DNA from: JADJPO01 sp963724535
GTDB lineage: Bacteria; Actinomycetota; Actinomycetes; Actinomycetales; Kineosporiaceae
NCBI GenBank assembly: GCA_963724535.1
Contig: CAVRVD010000021.1
Location: 1 to 64,000, forward strand
Length of the DNA stretch: 64,000 bases
Direction: 5' to 3'
The notes under the pieces are model-generated. The model was not told the DNA's origin. It was given only the letters and a program-made list of their open reading frames with translations, and searched no databases. The position numbers and the translations under genes are program-made. Position 1 is the first letter of the stretch; each line of letters opens with the position of its first letter. Below, in pieces: positions 17,277 through 25,289 of the stretch.

Positions 17277-18263
17277 ATGATGTCGCCTGCAGCAGACAGA
17301 CGCTCGCCGTTGCTCGAAACACGCACAACTGTGGCCTCTACTGTGGGCAGCATGCTGGGCAGGTGGGACGATTCGGAACGCGCGGCACTCGTCGCGCTCC
17401 TGGCGACCCGCCCCGGGGGAATGTCGTGGCCGGAGATCACAGCTGAGGTCGCCGAGCAGCGGAGCGCTCTCGCGGTGTGGAGCCGATCCCAGGAAGGCCA
17501 CTTGTTCCCTGACGAGGCGGTCGCAGGTGCCCTGGACGCCGCGGTCGACGACGTCGCGTCCTGGCGTTCACGTGACTTCCGGTTCCTGACGTTCCTGGAC
17601 GACGACTACCCGTCCCGGCTGCGGGATGTGACCCAGGTACCGCCACTCCTGTTCACCCGAGGAACTCTCGTGCCGGGCGATCGCGGGGTTTCGGTGGTCG
17701 GTTCCCGTGGCGCGACGGATGACGGGCTGGCCTTCGCTCATGAGGTGGCGACGGAGGTGGCTCGCGCCGGACACACCGTGATCTCCGGGCTCGCCGCGGG
17801 GATCGACGCGACCGCCCACTCGGCCGCCCTGGCCGTGGGTGGACGCACCGTGGCGGTGATCGGCACCGGGATCACTCGCTCGTACCCTGCCCAGAACCGC
17901 TCACTCCAGGACGAGATCTCGCGCCGCGGGCTGGTGCTGTCCCAGTTCTGGCCGGACGCCCCGCCGACCAAGCGCACCTTCCCGATGCGCAACGCCGTGA
18001 TGAGCGCCTACGGGTACGCAACGATCGTTGTCGAGGCGGGTGAGAAGAGCGGCGCCCGCAGTCAGGCCGCCCTTGCGGTGCAGCATGGCCGACCCGTGAT
18101 TCTCAGCGAGACGGTTGCGCGATCCACTCGCTGGGGCGCCGACCTCGTCGGCCAGCCGGGCGTCCATGTGGCTGGAGATCCTCGTGGTGCGTACACCTTG
18201 GCGAAGGAGATGCTCGCGTGGGATGACCACGTGAGGGAGCTACTCGCGCTCGCAAACGGATGA
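17277..18263 (+). CDS. DprA-family (SLOG/Rossmann) protein
   Basis: ATG 17277 (or 17280) follows GGGGGAGGGAG. It has 328 residues. The first 110 are helical and unlike housekeeping DprA. The rest is the DprA Rossmann core: V-S-V-V-G-S-R-G-A-T, then V-I-S-G-L-A-A-G-I-D-A-T-A-H, then T-V-A-V-I-G-T-G-I and S-G-A-R-S-Q-A. DprA loads RecA on single-stranded DNA in transformation, and related SLOG folds bind nucleotides in bacterial conflict systems. The LexA box upstream and the ATGA overlap with a phosphoribosyltransferase make this a two-gene, damage-inducible unit, not the usual dprA locus beside topA or rnhB. A substrate cannot be read from sequence. Confidence 0.85.
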   Translation: MMSPAADRRSPLLETRTTVASTVGSMLGRWDDSERAALVALLATRPGGMSWPEITAEVAEQRSALAVWSRSQEGHLFPDEAVAGALDAAVDDVASWRSRDFRFLTFLDDDYPSRLRDVTQVPPLLFTRGTLVPGDRGVSVVGSRGATDDGLAFAHEVATEVARAGHTVISGLAAGIDATAHSAALAVGGRTVAVIGTGITRSYPAQNRSLQDEISRRGLVLSQFWPDAPPTKRTFPMRNAVMSAYGYATIVVEAGEKSGARSQAALAVQHGRPVILSETVARSTRWGADLVGQPGVHVAGDPRGAYTLAKEMLAWDDHVRELLALANG

Positions 18264-19042
18264 CCACGGATGCTGGACGCGCCGAACTGCGTCGCGCCCT
18301 GCTGAACCGTGTGGGCGGGTTCTTTCGCAACACCCGGGCCATTCCGGGCGTGACGTGCGAGGTGTGCTCCGGTGCCGCCGCGGGTACCACCTGCATTCAG
18401 TGCGAGGGGCATCGCCGCAGGTTCGGGGCAGCATTGGCCGATCGGGTGGTCACCCTCACCTACGTTCGCGGAGGATCCACTCCCTACCACCAGTCAGCGC
18501 ACACCATGTGGGCTTACAAGCAGAGTCCACCGTCGACCAAAGCTGCCGAGGACCTGGCGCTGATGATCGTGGCCGCCTCGTACTGTCACGGCGACTGTGC
18601 ACGGCGCGTGTCAGGGCGAGCGTGGGACGCCGTAACGTTCGTGCCGTCGGTAGACCGCCCCGGAAGCGATCACCCGGCGGCTGCACTGGCGCGCTCGGTG
18701 GTCGGACTCGGAACGGACCATCGCTTCCCCTTGGCGCTCGGAGCCCAGGCGTCCGAAGCCGACCGCACCGTTCTGGCCGACAGGTTCGTCGTGGAGGAGC
18801 AGTGGCTGCCCAGGGTGGTCGACAGACACGTGCTCGTCGTCGACGACACCTGGACGTCGGGGTCGAAGGCGCAGTCGGCCGCGCTTGCGGTGCGCGCTGC
18901 TGGCGCCGAGATGATCACCGTGCTCTGCGTGGCTCGCTGGTGTCGGCAGGACTGGCCGGACCATCGCGCGTTGCTCGATGCCTGCACCGAGCCCTATGAC
19001 GCGTGGGTGTGTCCGGTCACCCGGGCCGCATGCCCGACCTGA
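18260..19042 (+). CDS. ComF-like phosphoribosyltransferase with zinc-binding N-terminus
   Basis: ATG 18260 overlaps the DprA-like stop (ATGA). The 260-residue protein has a Cys4 cluster near residue 32 (C-E-V-C, then C-I-Q-C ten residues on), as in ComF, then a PRTase fold whose PRPP loop is V-L-V-V-D-D-T-W-T-S-G-S-K-A-Q-S-A-A. ComF works with DprA in DNA uptake in transformable bacteria. Here the two are adjacent, coupled, LexA-controlled and outside any com operon. It could modify a nucleotide sensed or bound by the DprA-like partner (inference). The locus ends just before tRNA-Ala, typical of integrated cargo. Confidence 0.8.
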   Translation: MTTDAGRAELRRALLNRVGGFFRNTRAIPGVTCEVCSGAAAGTTCIQCEGHRRRFGAALADRVVTLTYVRGGSTPYHQSAHTMWAYKQSPPSTKAAEDLALMIVAASYCHGDCARRVSGRAWDAVTFVPSVDRPGSDHPAAALARSVVGLGTDHRFPLALGAQASEADRTVLADRFVVEEQWLPRVVDRHVLVVDDTWTSGSKAQSAALAVRAAGAEMITVLCVARWCRQDWPDHRALLDACTEPYDAWVCPVTRAACPT

Positions 19043-19090
19043 CGGCATACACCCGAGAGCGCCTAGCAGCGTGATGCCCCTCGACAACAC

Positions 19091-19120
19091 GAGTCGGCGT
19101 TAGTCGACGTGAGTCGACCA
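19091..19120. repeat. three tandem 10-bp repeats
   Basis: GAGTCGGCGT, TAGTCGACGT and GAGTCGACCA follow one another with a 10-bp period, one helical turn. They lie between the PRTase stop and the tRNA terminator. They could bind a protein on one DNA face; no known family is recognised. Confidence 0.5.
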
Positions 19121-19173
19121 CATCCCACTCGGAGGTCGGTTCACGGGACGGATCCAGGACGGATGATCAAGAA

Positions 19174-19202
19174 GGCCCTCCCCGGATCTCCCGGAAAGGG
19201 CC
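19174..19202 (-). terminator. terminator of tRNA-Ala
   Basis: On the minus strand GGCCCT pairs with AGGGCC across an inner CCGG/CCGG stem, followed by TTCTTGATC. It lies 32 bases past the tRNA 3' end. Confidence 0.6.
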
Positions 19203-19233
19203 GTTGACCTGCTAGTTTGGGTCCTGCATTGGG

Positions 19234-19307
19234 TGGAGCTGAGGGGATTTGAACCCCTGACCCCCTCGATGCGAACGAGGTGCGCTACCAGACTGCGCCA
19301 CAGCCCC
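19234..19307 (-). tRNA. tRNA-Ala (anticodon CGC)
   Basis: The minus strand reads GGGGCTG at the 5' end and CAGCTCC-A at the 3' end, giving the G3-U70 wobble pair that identifies alanine tRNAs. The anticodon stem CCTCG/CGAGG encloses TTCGCAT, so the anticodon is CGC, reading GCG. The T-arm has GGGGTTCAAATCCCC-type pairing. CCA is not fully encoded (A-CCC follows). tRNA 3' ends are common integration sites for actinobacterial mobile elements. Confidence 0.93.
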
Positions 19308-19489
19308 AAGGCCCGCACAGGCTAGCACTGCGGGACTCCTCGATCCGAACCGAATCCGGGCCATGACACGGCCCGATGAGCCGTGGCCACGCCGCCAGCT
19401 ACGGCCCCCCGTCCAGGCTTCAGCGCGCGACCGACACGGACCCGAAGACCGCGTTCGCCGCATCGAGTCGTTCGTCTCGGGCAAGGCCG

Positions 19490-20506
19490 TCAGCCGTTCA
19501 CGGCCCGGCGCCGAGCCAAGAAGAGGTCGAGGTCGTCGGCCCAGGTGTGCTCGACCTCCCACGGCCGTGGCGGCGTCTGGGCGGCCGGGTCGGCGACCGG
19601 GGACGGCGCGGCCGGGACGGAGGTCGGCCCGACCGGGGACCCGGCGGTCGACGCGCCGCCCGAGACGCTGGCCGCCGACCCGGCCGGTGCCGTCTCCTCA
19701 CCCTCCAACGGAGGCGGCGGACGGCGGGGCACCACCGGCTTGAGCAGGTAGGTCGGCACCGGCACCGGCACCGGCGTCCAGGTGTCGTCCTGGTCCTCGT
19801 GGACCGCGACGTCGGCGGCGACCGGACGGTGGGCCGCGCCGTCCCCACGGTCCGCCCGCGGCTCGGGCAGGGTCGAGGCGACCGGGCGGTCCACACGGCG
19901 GGACTGGGCGAGCGAGCGCTGGGCGCCGGCCACAGTGCGCGCCAGACGGCGCGCCGCGACCCGGCGCTCGGTGGCACGCCGACGGGCCCCGACGACCAGG
20001 CCGGCCACATCGAGCACCAGCAGGGCGGTGGCCGGGACCGCCGCCGGCCACGGCACCCCGGGCAGCGCGACGATCCCCCATGAGGTGAGCGCCACCACGC
20101 TCAGCGTCATCAGCAACCGGGCCCGGCGAGCAGCGGCGCTGCGCCGCGCCGTCCGGTCGACCCGGCCGACCAGCCCGGGGCCGCGGCCCGCCGTCCGCTG
20201 CGCACCGTGCGGAGCCGAGGCCCGCTGCGGCGAAACGCGACCGGCGGGAGGGTGAGCGAGGGTGTGGGCGGCCGAGCCGACAGCGGCGGACCGGGACACC
20301 GGCACGGTCAGCAACGGGCTTGTGGAACGGTGCGGGGCGTCCTGGGGCGTCGCTGTGGGACGACGGCTCAGGACCCGCAACTGCGTCGAGTCGCGATCAG
20401 CCCCACGGGACTGGCCGACCGCCTCACGGCGGGAGACCCAGTGCGGCAGGAGCAGCACGGCCCACCCCGCGATGATCGCGACGAAGACCAGGGAGCTTGG
20501 CTGCAC
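19490..20506 (-). CDS. sepX: SepX/GLPR-like cell-division membrane protein
   Basis: GTG 20506 starts a 338-residue protein. One hydrophobic helix lies at residues 5-22 (L-V-F-V-A-I-I-A-G-W-A-V-L-L-L-P), followed by P-H-W-V-S-R-R-E, then a basic Arg/Ser-rich linker and two more helices near 130-178, then a Pro/acidic tail ending W-A-D-D-L-D-L-F-L-A-R-R-R. This layout, with a rimJ-like gene, glp/moeA and galU nearby, matches SepX of Streptomyces and the GLP receptor GLPR of Corynebacterium, which link the gephyrin-like Glp and the division machinery to the membrane. Assignment rests on topology and synteny. The partner Glp is at 25290-26555. Confidence 0.7.
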   Translation of the reverse strand: MQPSSLVFVAIIAGWAVLLLPHWVSRREAVGQSRGADRDSTQLRVLSRRPTATPQDAPHRSTSPLLTVPVSRSAAVGSAAHTLAHPPAGRVSPQRASAPHGAQRTAGRGPGLVGRVDRTARRSAAARRARLLMTLSVVALTSWGIVALPGVPWPAAVPATALLVLDVAGLVVGARRRATERRVAARRLARTVAGAQRSLAQSRRVDRPVASTLPEPRADRGDGAAHRPVAADVAVHEDQDDTWTPVPVPVPTYLLKPVVPRRPPPPLEGEETAPAGSAASVSGGASTAGSPVGPTSVPAAPSPVADPAAQTPPRPWEVEHTWADDLDLFLARRRAVNG

Positions 20507-20549
20507 GATAGGAAACGGTAGGCCGCCGGAGAGGCCACCTCACGCACCG

Positions 20550-21251
20550 TCATCGGTGTGTCGCTGCGGAGTCAGGTGGCAACGGATGTGACTGTTGTGA
20601 CGTCCAGTGCATGCTCTCCGTGTCCGCCACGATCTCGCGCCACCGCCTCAGCACGCCCAGCGGTGCATCCTCCGTGGTCATCGCGTAAGTGGCGTGGTCG
20701 CGCCAGGCGCCGTCGATGTGCAGGTACCGCTTGCGCATTCCCTCGGGCCGAAAGCCCAGCTTCTGGGCGACCCGCAGGCTGGCCCGGTTCTCGGGGCGAA
20801 TGTTCACCTCCACCCGGTGCAGCCCGAGGGCGAAGAAGCAGTGGTCGGTGGCCAGCGCCACAGCGGTCGGGGCGATGCCGCGCCCGGCCATCGCCCGGTC
20901 CACCCAGTACCCGATGTGCCCCGAGCGCAACGACCCCCAGCCGATCCCGGCCACGGTCAGCTGGCCGACCAGCCGCCCCTCGGTCTCGATCACGAACGGC
21001 AGCATCCGGCCGGCTCGGGCCTCGCGGCGGAAGGTCCGCACCATCTGACCGAAACTCGGCGCCAGGTCGCTGGTGTCCGGGTGGGTCGCCTCCCACGGTC
21101 CGAGCCAGGAGACGTTCGCGGCCCGGACGGCGCGCCACGGCTTGGCGTCCCGGCGTCGGATCGGGCGCAGCAGCACGGACCCCTCACGCAGCTCCACCGG
21201 CCAGATGCGGCCGGCCGAGCCCAATGCGCCCACGCGCTGCACCCGTCCCAC
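20550..21251 (-). CDS. RimJ/RimL-like GNAT N-acetyltransferase
   Basis: The product has 233 residues from GTG 21251; a slightly later GTG is possible because no strong ribosome site is seen. L-R-E-G-S-V-L-L-R-P-I-R-R-R-D-A opens the fold. The acetyl-CoA segment includes G-H-I-G-Y-W-V-D-R-A-M-A-G-R-G-I-A-P, and L-G-L-H-R-V-E-V-N-I-R-P-E-N-R-A-S is the RimJ/L signature. It probably acetylates a protein N-terminus or small molecule in the cytoplasm. It lies 43 bp upstream of the SepX-like gene on the same strand, the conserved actinobacterial order. Confidence 0.85.
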   Translation of the reverse strand: MGRVQRVGALGSAGRIWPVELREGSVLLRPIRRRDAKPWRAVRAANVSWLGPWEATHPDTSDLAPSFGQMVRTFRREARAGRMLPFVIETEGRLVGQLTVAGIGWGSLRSGHIGYWVDRAMAGRGIAPTAVALATDHCFFALGLHRVEVNIRPENRASLRVAQKLGFRPEGMRKRYLHIDGAWRDHATYAMTTEDAPLGVLRRWREIVADTESMHWTSQQSHPLPPDSAATHR

Positions 21252-21522
21252 GTCCAGCAGTGTGACACCCCAGGGCCTTCTCCGACCGCGCGACGGTTGG
21301 CCAGACCGGTCCGGCCGGTCAGGGTCAGATCGCCCTGGCAGACCTCGCGTCGCGGAAGCGGACAGTGCCGATCGAGTGGCCGGCTACTGCGGGAGAGCGA
21401 ACTATGGGCCCCACTCTCGTCACGGGGAGTAGTCCAAACCTAACCTCGAGGGCAGAGGTCGTCACTGTCCGCTCACACGTCGTGAACGGATCCGCCGATT
21501 CCCCTCGCGACTAAGGACGGTC
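21252..21522. promoter_or_regulatory. divergent intergenic region
   Basis: These 271 bases separate the acetyltransferase (leftward) from the large secreted protein (rightward). TAAGGA at 21513-21518 can serve ATG 21523. The segment 21420-21460 is relatively AT-rich (CCAAACCTAACCT) and may hold a promoter. No repeats or hairpins stand out. Confidence 0.35.
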
Positions 21523-24003
21523 ATGCACCAGGTGTCATCGTTCTCGGCCCGGTCCCGGGCGCTCGTCCAGGCCGGCACCGCCGCCGTGCTCGTGCTCACC
21601 GCCGCACTCGTCCCCACCGGCACCGCGTGGGCCGAGGCGGGCGTCGGTGGCCAACCGATCGGCGGCGCCCCGATGGCCCCCGCCCCGCAGGTACAGGCTG
21701 CCCCCCAGGACCCCGCCCCGGGTGACGGCGGCGCCGGTGGCGGCGGACCAGCCGCCCCGGCCGTCCCCGGCGTCCGCGACGGGCGGGCGGCGCACTCGGC
21801 ACTGGCCTCCTGCTGGGACGTCAAGCAGGTCGACCCGGCGGCGGCGGACGGCCGGTACTGGCTGTACACGCCGGGCCTGGGCGAGCCGCAGCAGTTCTAC
21901 TGCGACATGACCACCGACGGCGGCGGTTGGGTGCTGATCGGCCGGGGCCGGGAGGGCTGGGCCTTCCTCAACGAGGGCCAGGGCAGCACCGCCGAGGTCG
22001 CGGGCACGGTCGCCGGGACCGCCGCGTTCGCACCCAAGCACCTCACCGCGGCCACCGTGAACGGGCTACTCAACGGTCGCGCCGTCCAGAACCTCCCCGA
22101 CGGGATCCGGGTGCGCCGCGCGGCCAACGGCGCCGGCAGCTCCTGGCAGGAGCTGCGACTGGCCCCGAGCCGGTTCCCGGAGTGGAGCTGGGTACTCAAC
22201 GGCGGCTACCCGTTGAGCTCGGCCCGGTTCGACGCGGCCTCCGTGGCCGGCGGCAGCACGGCACTGGTCGGGCTGGACGGCGGCCTGCGCCACCTGAACA
22301 CCACCAAGATCGCCTCGAACGGCTACCTGCCCGGATTCGCCTACGGCAGCACCGTCACCGGCTCGACCGCCGCGTCCAGCTACCTGTGGGCCCGCAGCGG
22401 CGGCGGCAACGCCGTCCCGTTCGCCCAGGTCTTCCTGCGTCCGACGGTGCGCTGGAGCGAGCTCACCTTCGAGACGGTCGGCGGCGGGCTGGCCGCGCAG
22501 ACGGTCCGGCCGGTGGCCGCGAGCCTGGCCGAGCCACAGCCGGCCGGAGTGAGCGGGCTGGCCAACGGGTTCAGCACCGAGCGGGACACCGAGGTGCGCG
22601 CCTTGGCCCAAGTCGGCTCGACCATGTTCGTCGGCGGCAACTTCGCCCGGGTCGACCTATACCAGCAGAACAGCTCGGTCGCGCAGTCCTACCTGGCGGC
22701 CTTCGACGTGACCAGCGGGCAGTGGGTCCCGGGCTTTCGGCCCACCCTGAACGGCAAGGTCAACGCCCTGGTCGCGCTGCCCAGCGGGCTGCTCGCGGTC
22801 GGCGGCGAGTTCACGACGGTCAACGGGGCCACCCGGGCCGGGCTCGTCGTCCTCGACCCGAGCACCGGTCAGGTCGCCCCCGGCTTCTCCTCCACCCTGG
22901 AGTACCGGCGCAGCGTCGGCACCACGCCGGGGACCGTCACCGGGCTGGCGGTCAGCGGCTCGACCCTGTACCTGGCCGGTGCGTTCACCCATGTCGCCGG
23001 CGGCGGCAGCGGGTTCGCCTACACCAAGCGCGGTGCCCGGCTGGACGCCGCGAGCGGCCGACCGGACGCCGGCTGGAACCCGGCCTTCGACGGCACCCCG
23101 ATCTTCGTGACCACCTCCCCGCGTGGTGACCGGGTCTACTTCGGCGGGTTCATGGCGACCATGAACGACGGCACGAACCCGGCGATGCGCTTCGCCGTCG
23201 TGACCACCACCGCGCCGGCCCGCCCGGTGACCGGCCTGGCCCCGTGGGTTCCCTCGAGCACCACCCCCAGGTACCAGCAGACCGGCCTGGAGGTCGGCGA
23301 CCGGTTCTGGCTGGGCGGGTCCGAGCACTCGTTCTTCGCCTACGAGCGGGCCTCGTTCGCCCTGCTGCACGGCAACATCACCCGCAGCGACTCCGGCTCC
23401 GGCGGGGATTTCCAGGCCGCGGCGGTGGACGGCGGGGTGATCTACGGGTCCTGCCACTGCATCCTGTCGAACAACTACGACGACGGACGGCGCTGGCCCA
23501 CCCCGACGACGTTCGACCGGATCGGCAGCATGCGCTACGTCGGCGCCTACGACGCCACGACCGGCCGGCAGCTGGACGAGTTCCTGCCCCAGATGCGCAC
23601 CCGCGCCGTCCGCGGCTCGTGGGCGCTGGCGGTGGACAGCCGGCAGTGCCTGTGGGAGGGCGGCGACACCACCGAGACCAAGTCGCGCACGTCCAACGCC
23701 TGGCAGACCTCGGGCGGGTTCTCCCGCTGGTGCCGTACCGACACGGTGGCACCGAGCACCCCAACCGGGCTGCGGACCGGCGACAACGGCGACGGCACGG
23801 TGACCGTGAGCTGGACCGGCTCGACCGACAACGCCTCGAGCACCGTGTTCCACCGGCTCTACTCCGGTGACCAGGTGGTGTGGAGCGGCTACTCGTGGAA
23901 GGCCACGCTGCCGATCACCCCGGGGCAGAGCACCTTCCGGGTCCGGGCCTATGACCGGACCGGCAACCTCTCCGCCACCAGCCAGCCGGTGACCTTCGGC
24001 TGA
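21523..24003 (+). CDS. secreted fibrinogen-like / beta-propeller / FN3 protein
   Basis: The product has 826 residues. A signal peptide (M-H-Q-V-S-S-F...L-T-A-A-L-V-P-T-G-T-A-W-A-E) is followed by a Pro/Gly linker. Residues about 85-330 form a fibrinogen-related domain start (S-C-W-D-V, then F-Y-C-D-M-T-T-D-G-G-G-W-V-L-I). Residues about 350-700 carry propeller-type repeats (F-V-G-G-N-F-A-R-V; A-V-G-G-E-F-T-T-V-N-G-A; L-A-G-A-F-T-H-V; F-G-G-F-M-A-T-M), and a fibronectin type III domain closes the protein (S-T-P-T-G-L-R...V-S-W-T-G-S-T-D-N). It is probably a cell-surface or released adhesin or carbohydrate binder. It runs against its neighbours and splits the conserved rimJ-mog gene order, suggesting insertion. 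Confidence 0.8.
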   Translation: MHQVSSFSARSRALVQAGTAAVLVLTAALVPTGTAWAEAGVGGQPIGGAPMAPAPQVQAAPQDPAPGDGGAGGGGPAAPAVPGVRDGRAAHSALASCWDVKQVDPAAADGRYWLYTPGLGEPQQFYCDMTTDGGGWVLIGRGREGWAFLNEGQGSTAEVAGTVAGTAAFAPKHLTAATVNGLLNGRAVQNLPDGIRVRRAANGAGSSWQELRLAPSRFPEWSWVLNGGYPLSSARFDAASVAGGSTALVGLDGGLRHLNTTKIASNGYLPGFAYGSTVTGSTAASSYLWARSGGGNAVPFAQVFLRPTVRWSELTFETVGGGLAAQTVRPVAASLAEPQPAGVSGLANGFSTERDTEVRALAQVGSTMFVGGNFARVDLYQQNSSVAQSYLAAFDVTSGQWVPGFRPTLNGKVNALVALPSGLLAVGGEFTTVNGATRAGLVVLDPSTGQVAPGFSSTLEYRRSVGTTPGTVTGLAVSGSTLYLAGAFTHVAGGGSGFAYTKRGARLDAASGRPDAGWNPAFDGTPIFVTTSPRGDRVYFGGFMATMNDGTNPAMRFAVVTTTAPARPVTGLAPWVPSSTTPRYQQTGLEVGDRFWLGGSEHSFFAYERASFALLHGNITRSDSGSGGDFQAAAVDGGVIYGSCHCILSNNYDDGRRWPTPTTFDRIGSMRYVGAYDATTGRQLDEFLPQMRTRAVRGSWALAVDSRQCLWEGGDTTETKSRTSNAWQTSGGFSRWCRTDTVAPSTPTGLRTGDNGDGTVTVSWTGSTDNASSTVFHRLYSGDQVVWSGYSWKATLPITPGQSTFRVRAYDRTGNLSATSQPVTFG

Positions 24004-24009
24004 CCACAC

Positions 24010-24073
24010 GTGAAGATCGGCGTGCGCCAATCCGGCTGCCCTGGCGACCGGATCCCCCCACGCTGATCTTCAC
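24010..24073. terminator. long stem-loop after the secreted-protein gene
   Basis: GTGAAGATC-G-GCGTG (24010-24024) pairs with CACGC-T-GATCTTCAC (24059-24073), 14 of 15 positions, around a 34-base loop. It begins six bases after the stop and is a likely terminator for the rightward gene. Confidence 0.55.
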
Positions 24074-24102
24074 AACCCGAGCTTCGCGGCGATGACCCGG
24101 AC

Positions 24103-24133
24103 CCGGCGCGACCCCGAAACGGGGTCGCGCCGG
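24103..24133. terminator. perfect GC hairpin between convergent genes
   Basis: Two 14-base arms (starting CCGGCGCGACCCCG) flank an AAA loop with no mismatch. No T-run follows on either strand, as is common for actinobacterial terminators. It probably works in both directions. Confidence 0.7.
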
Positions 24134-24172
24134 ATCTGGTTGGCGGCCTTCCCGGCGGGTCATGATCTCCCC

Positions 24173-24227
24173 GAGTGAAGCAGAACGGTCGCCCTGAACG
24201 CTCGATAGCGACCGTCCGGCTTCACTC
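24173..24227. terminator. third stem-loop, before the mog stop
   Basis: GAGTGAAGC (24173-24181) pairs with GCTTCACTC (24219-24227), and inside it ACGGTCGC (24185-24192) pairs with GCGACCGT (24208-24215). It lies 27 bases beyond the mog stop codon and is a likely terminator of the leftward operon. Confidence 0.6.
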
Positions 24228-24253
24228 GACGGGTTGCTGCGCCGGACGCGACG

Positions 24254-24769
24254 TCAACCCTGCGGGTGATCCCCGCCGCGCACCTGGTCCACAGCATGCG
24301 GCAGGACCTCGCGCAGCACTGCGATCCCGTCCTTGCACCCGCCGGGTGAGCCGGGCAGGTTGACGATCAGCGTGGACGACGCCAGCCCGGCGATCCCGCG
24401 GGACAGGCTCGCCGTGGCGATTCCAGCCGAGACACCTTGAGCGCGAACGGCTTCGGCGATTCCGGGCACCTCGCGCTCGATGACCGCGCGGGTCGCCTCC
24501 GGCGTCCGGTCGGTCGGGGTCAGCCCGGTTCCGCCGGTGGTGAGCACGACCGCGTAGCCCGCCGCGACCGCCTCGCGCAGTGCCGCCTCGACCGGGCCGC
24601 CGTCGGCCACCACCACCGGTCCGTCGACGGCGAACCCCATCTGCCGCAACCCCTCGGTCAGGATCGGACCGCCCCGGTCGGTGTACACCCCGGCCGCGGC
24701 GCGGTTCGACGCGGTGACCACCAGCGCCCGCGGCGCGCCGTCCGCCCCTACCAGCGACCCCGTGCTCAC
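24254..24769 (-). CDS. mog: molybdopterin adenylyltransferase (Mog/MoaB)
   Basis: GTG 24769 overlaps the moaC stop (GTGA). The 171-residue protein has the MogA/MoaB signatures V-L-T-T-G-G-T-G-L-T-P-T-D and I-V-N-L-P-G-S-P-G-G-C, and a start like V-V-T-A-S-N-R-A-A-A-G. It adenylylates molybdopterin before molybdenum insertion by MoeA. It is the last gene of the leftward glp-moaC-mog run. Length is normal for the family. Confidence 0.9.
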   Translation of the reverse strand: MSTGSLVGADGAPRALVVTASNRAAAGVYTDRGGPILTEGLRQMGFAVDGPVVVADGGPVEAALREAVAAGYAVVLTTGGTGLTPTDRTPEATRAVIEREVPGIAEAVRAQGVSAGIATASLSRGIAGLASSTLIVNLPGSPGGCKDGIAVLREVLPHAVDQVRGGDHPQG

Positions 24770-25242
24770 TCGAACCGCCAGTTGCCCGAGCGGCCACCGC
24801 TCTTGGCGGTCACCCGGATGTCGGTGATCCGGGCCCGCCGGTCGACCGCCTTGACCATGTCGACCAGGGCCAGGGCAGCGACCGCCACACAGGTCAGCGC
24901 CTCCATCTCCACCCCGGTCCGGTCCGCGGTGCGCACCGTCGCGGCGATCTCCACCCCGGCGTCCACCACGGCCAGATCGACCTGGACGGCATGCACCGCG
25001 ACCGGGTGCGCCAGCGGCACCAGCTCGGGGGTCCGCTTGGCCGCCTGCAATCCGGCGATCCGGGCCACCGCCAACGCGTCGCCCTTGGCCACCCCCGCAC
25101 CGCGCAGTAGGGCCACCACCTCGGGCGAGCAAAGCACCCGCCCGGCGGCGCTGGCCTCGCGGGCGGTGACCGGCTTGGCCGACACGTCGACCATCCGGGC
25201 CTCGCCGCGCTCGTCGACGTGGGTCAACCGGTCGCCGCTCAT
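24766..25242 (-). CDS. moaC: cyclic pyranopterin monophosphate synthase MoaC
   Basis: The product has 158 residues, full length. L-T-H-V-D-E-R-G-E-A-R-M-V-D-V opens the protein, and A-H-P-V-A-V-H and M-E-A-L-T-C-V-A-V-A-A-L are the family's active-site segments. It converts the MoaA product to cyclic pyranopterin monophosphate in molybdenum cofactor synthesis. It is translationally coupled to mog downstream and 47 bp after glp. moaA is not in the window. Confidence 0.95.
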   Translation of the reverse strand: MSGDRLTHVDERGEARMVDVSAKPVTAREASAAGRVLCSPEVVALLRGAGVAKGDALAVARIAGLQAAKRTPELVPLAHPVAVHAVQVDLAVVDAGVEIAATVRTADRTGVEMEALTCVAVAALALVDMVKAVDRRARITDIRVTAKSGGRSGNWRFE

Positions 25243-25289
25243 CGCAGCACCTCGTTCATCGCGCCATCTCGTTCATCGCAGCATCCGGC

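Noticed and set aside
17277..19042. Reading the DprA/ComF pair as a natural competence operon
   Set aside because: No comEA/comEC or pilus genes nearby, an SOS box is present, and the locus borders a mobile element; ordinary competence is less likely though not excluded.
19234..19307. Duplicate attachment site from tRNA-Ala
   Set aside because: I found no second copy of the tRNA 3' end in the window and no integrase gene, so attL/attR cannot be assigned.
22657..24030. 457-codon minus-strand open frame
   Set aside because: Antisense to the fibrinogen-like gene, whose domains are clear; no coherent motifs on the minus strand.
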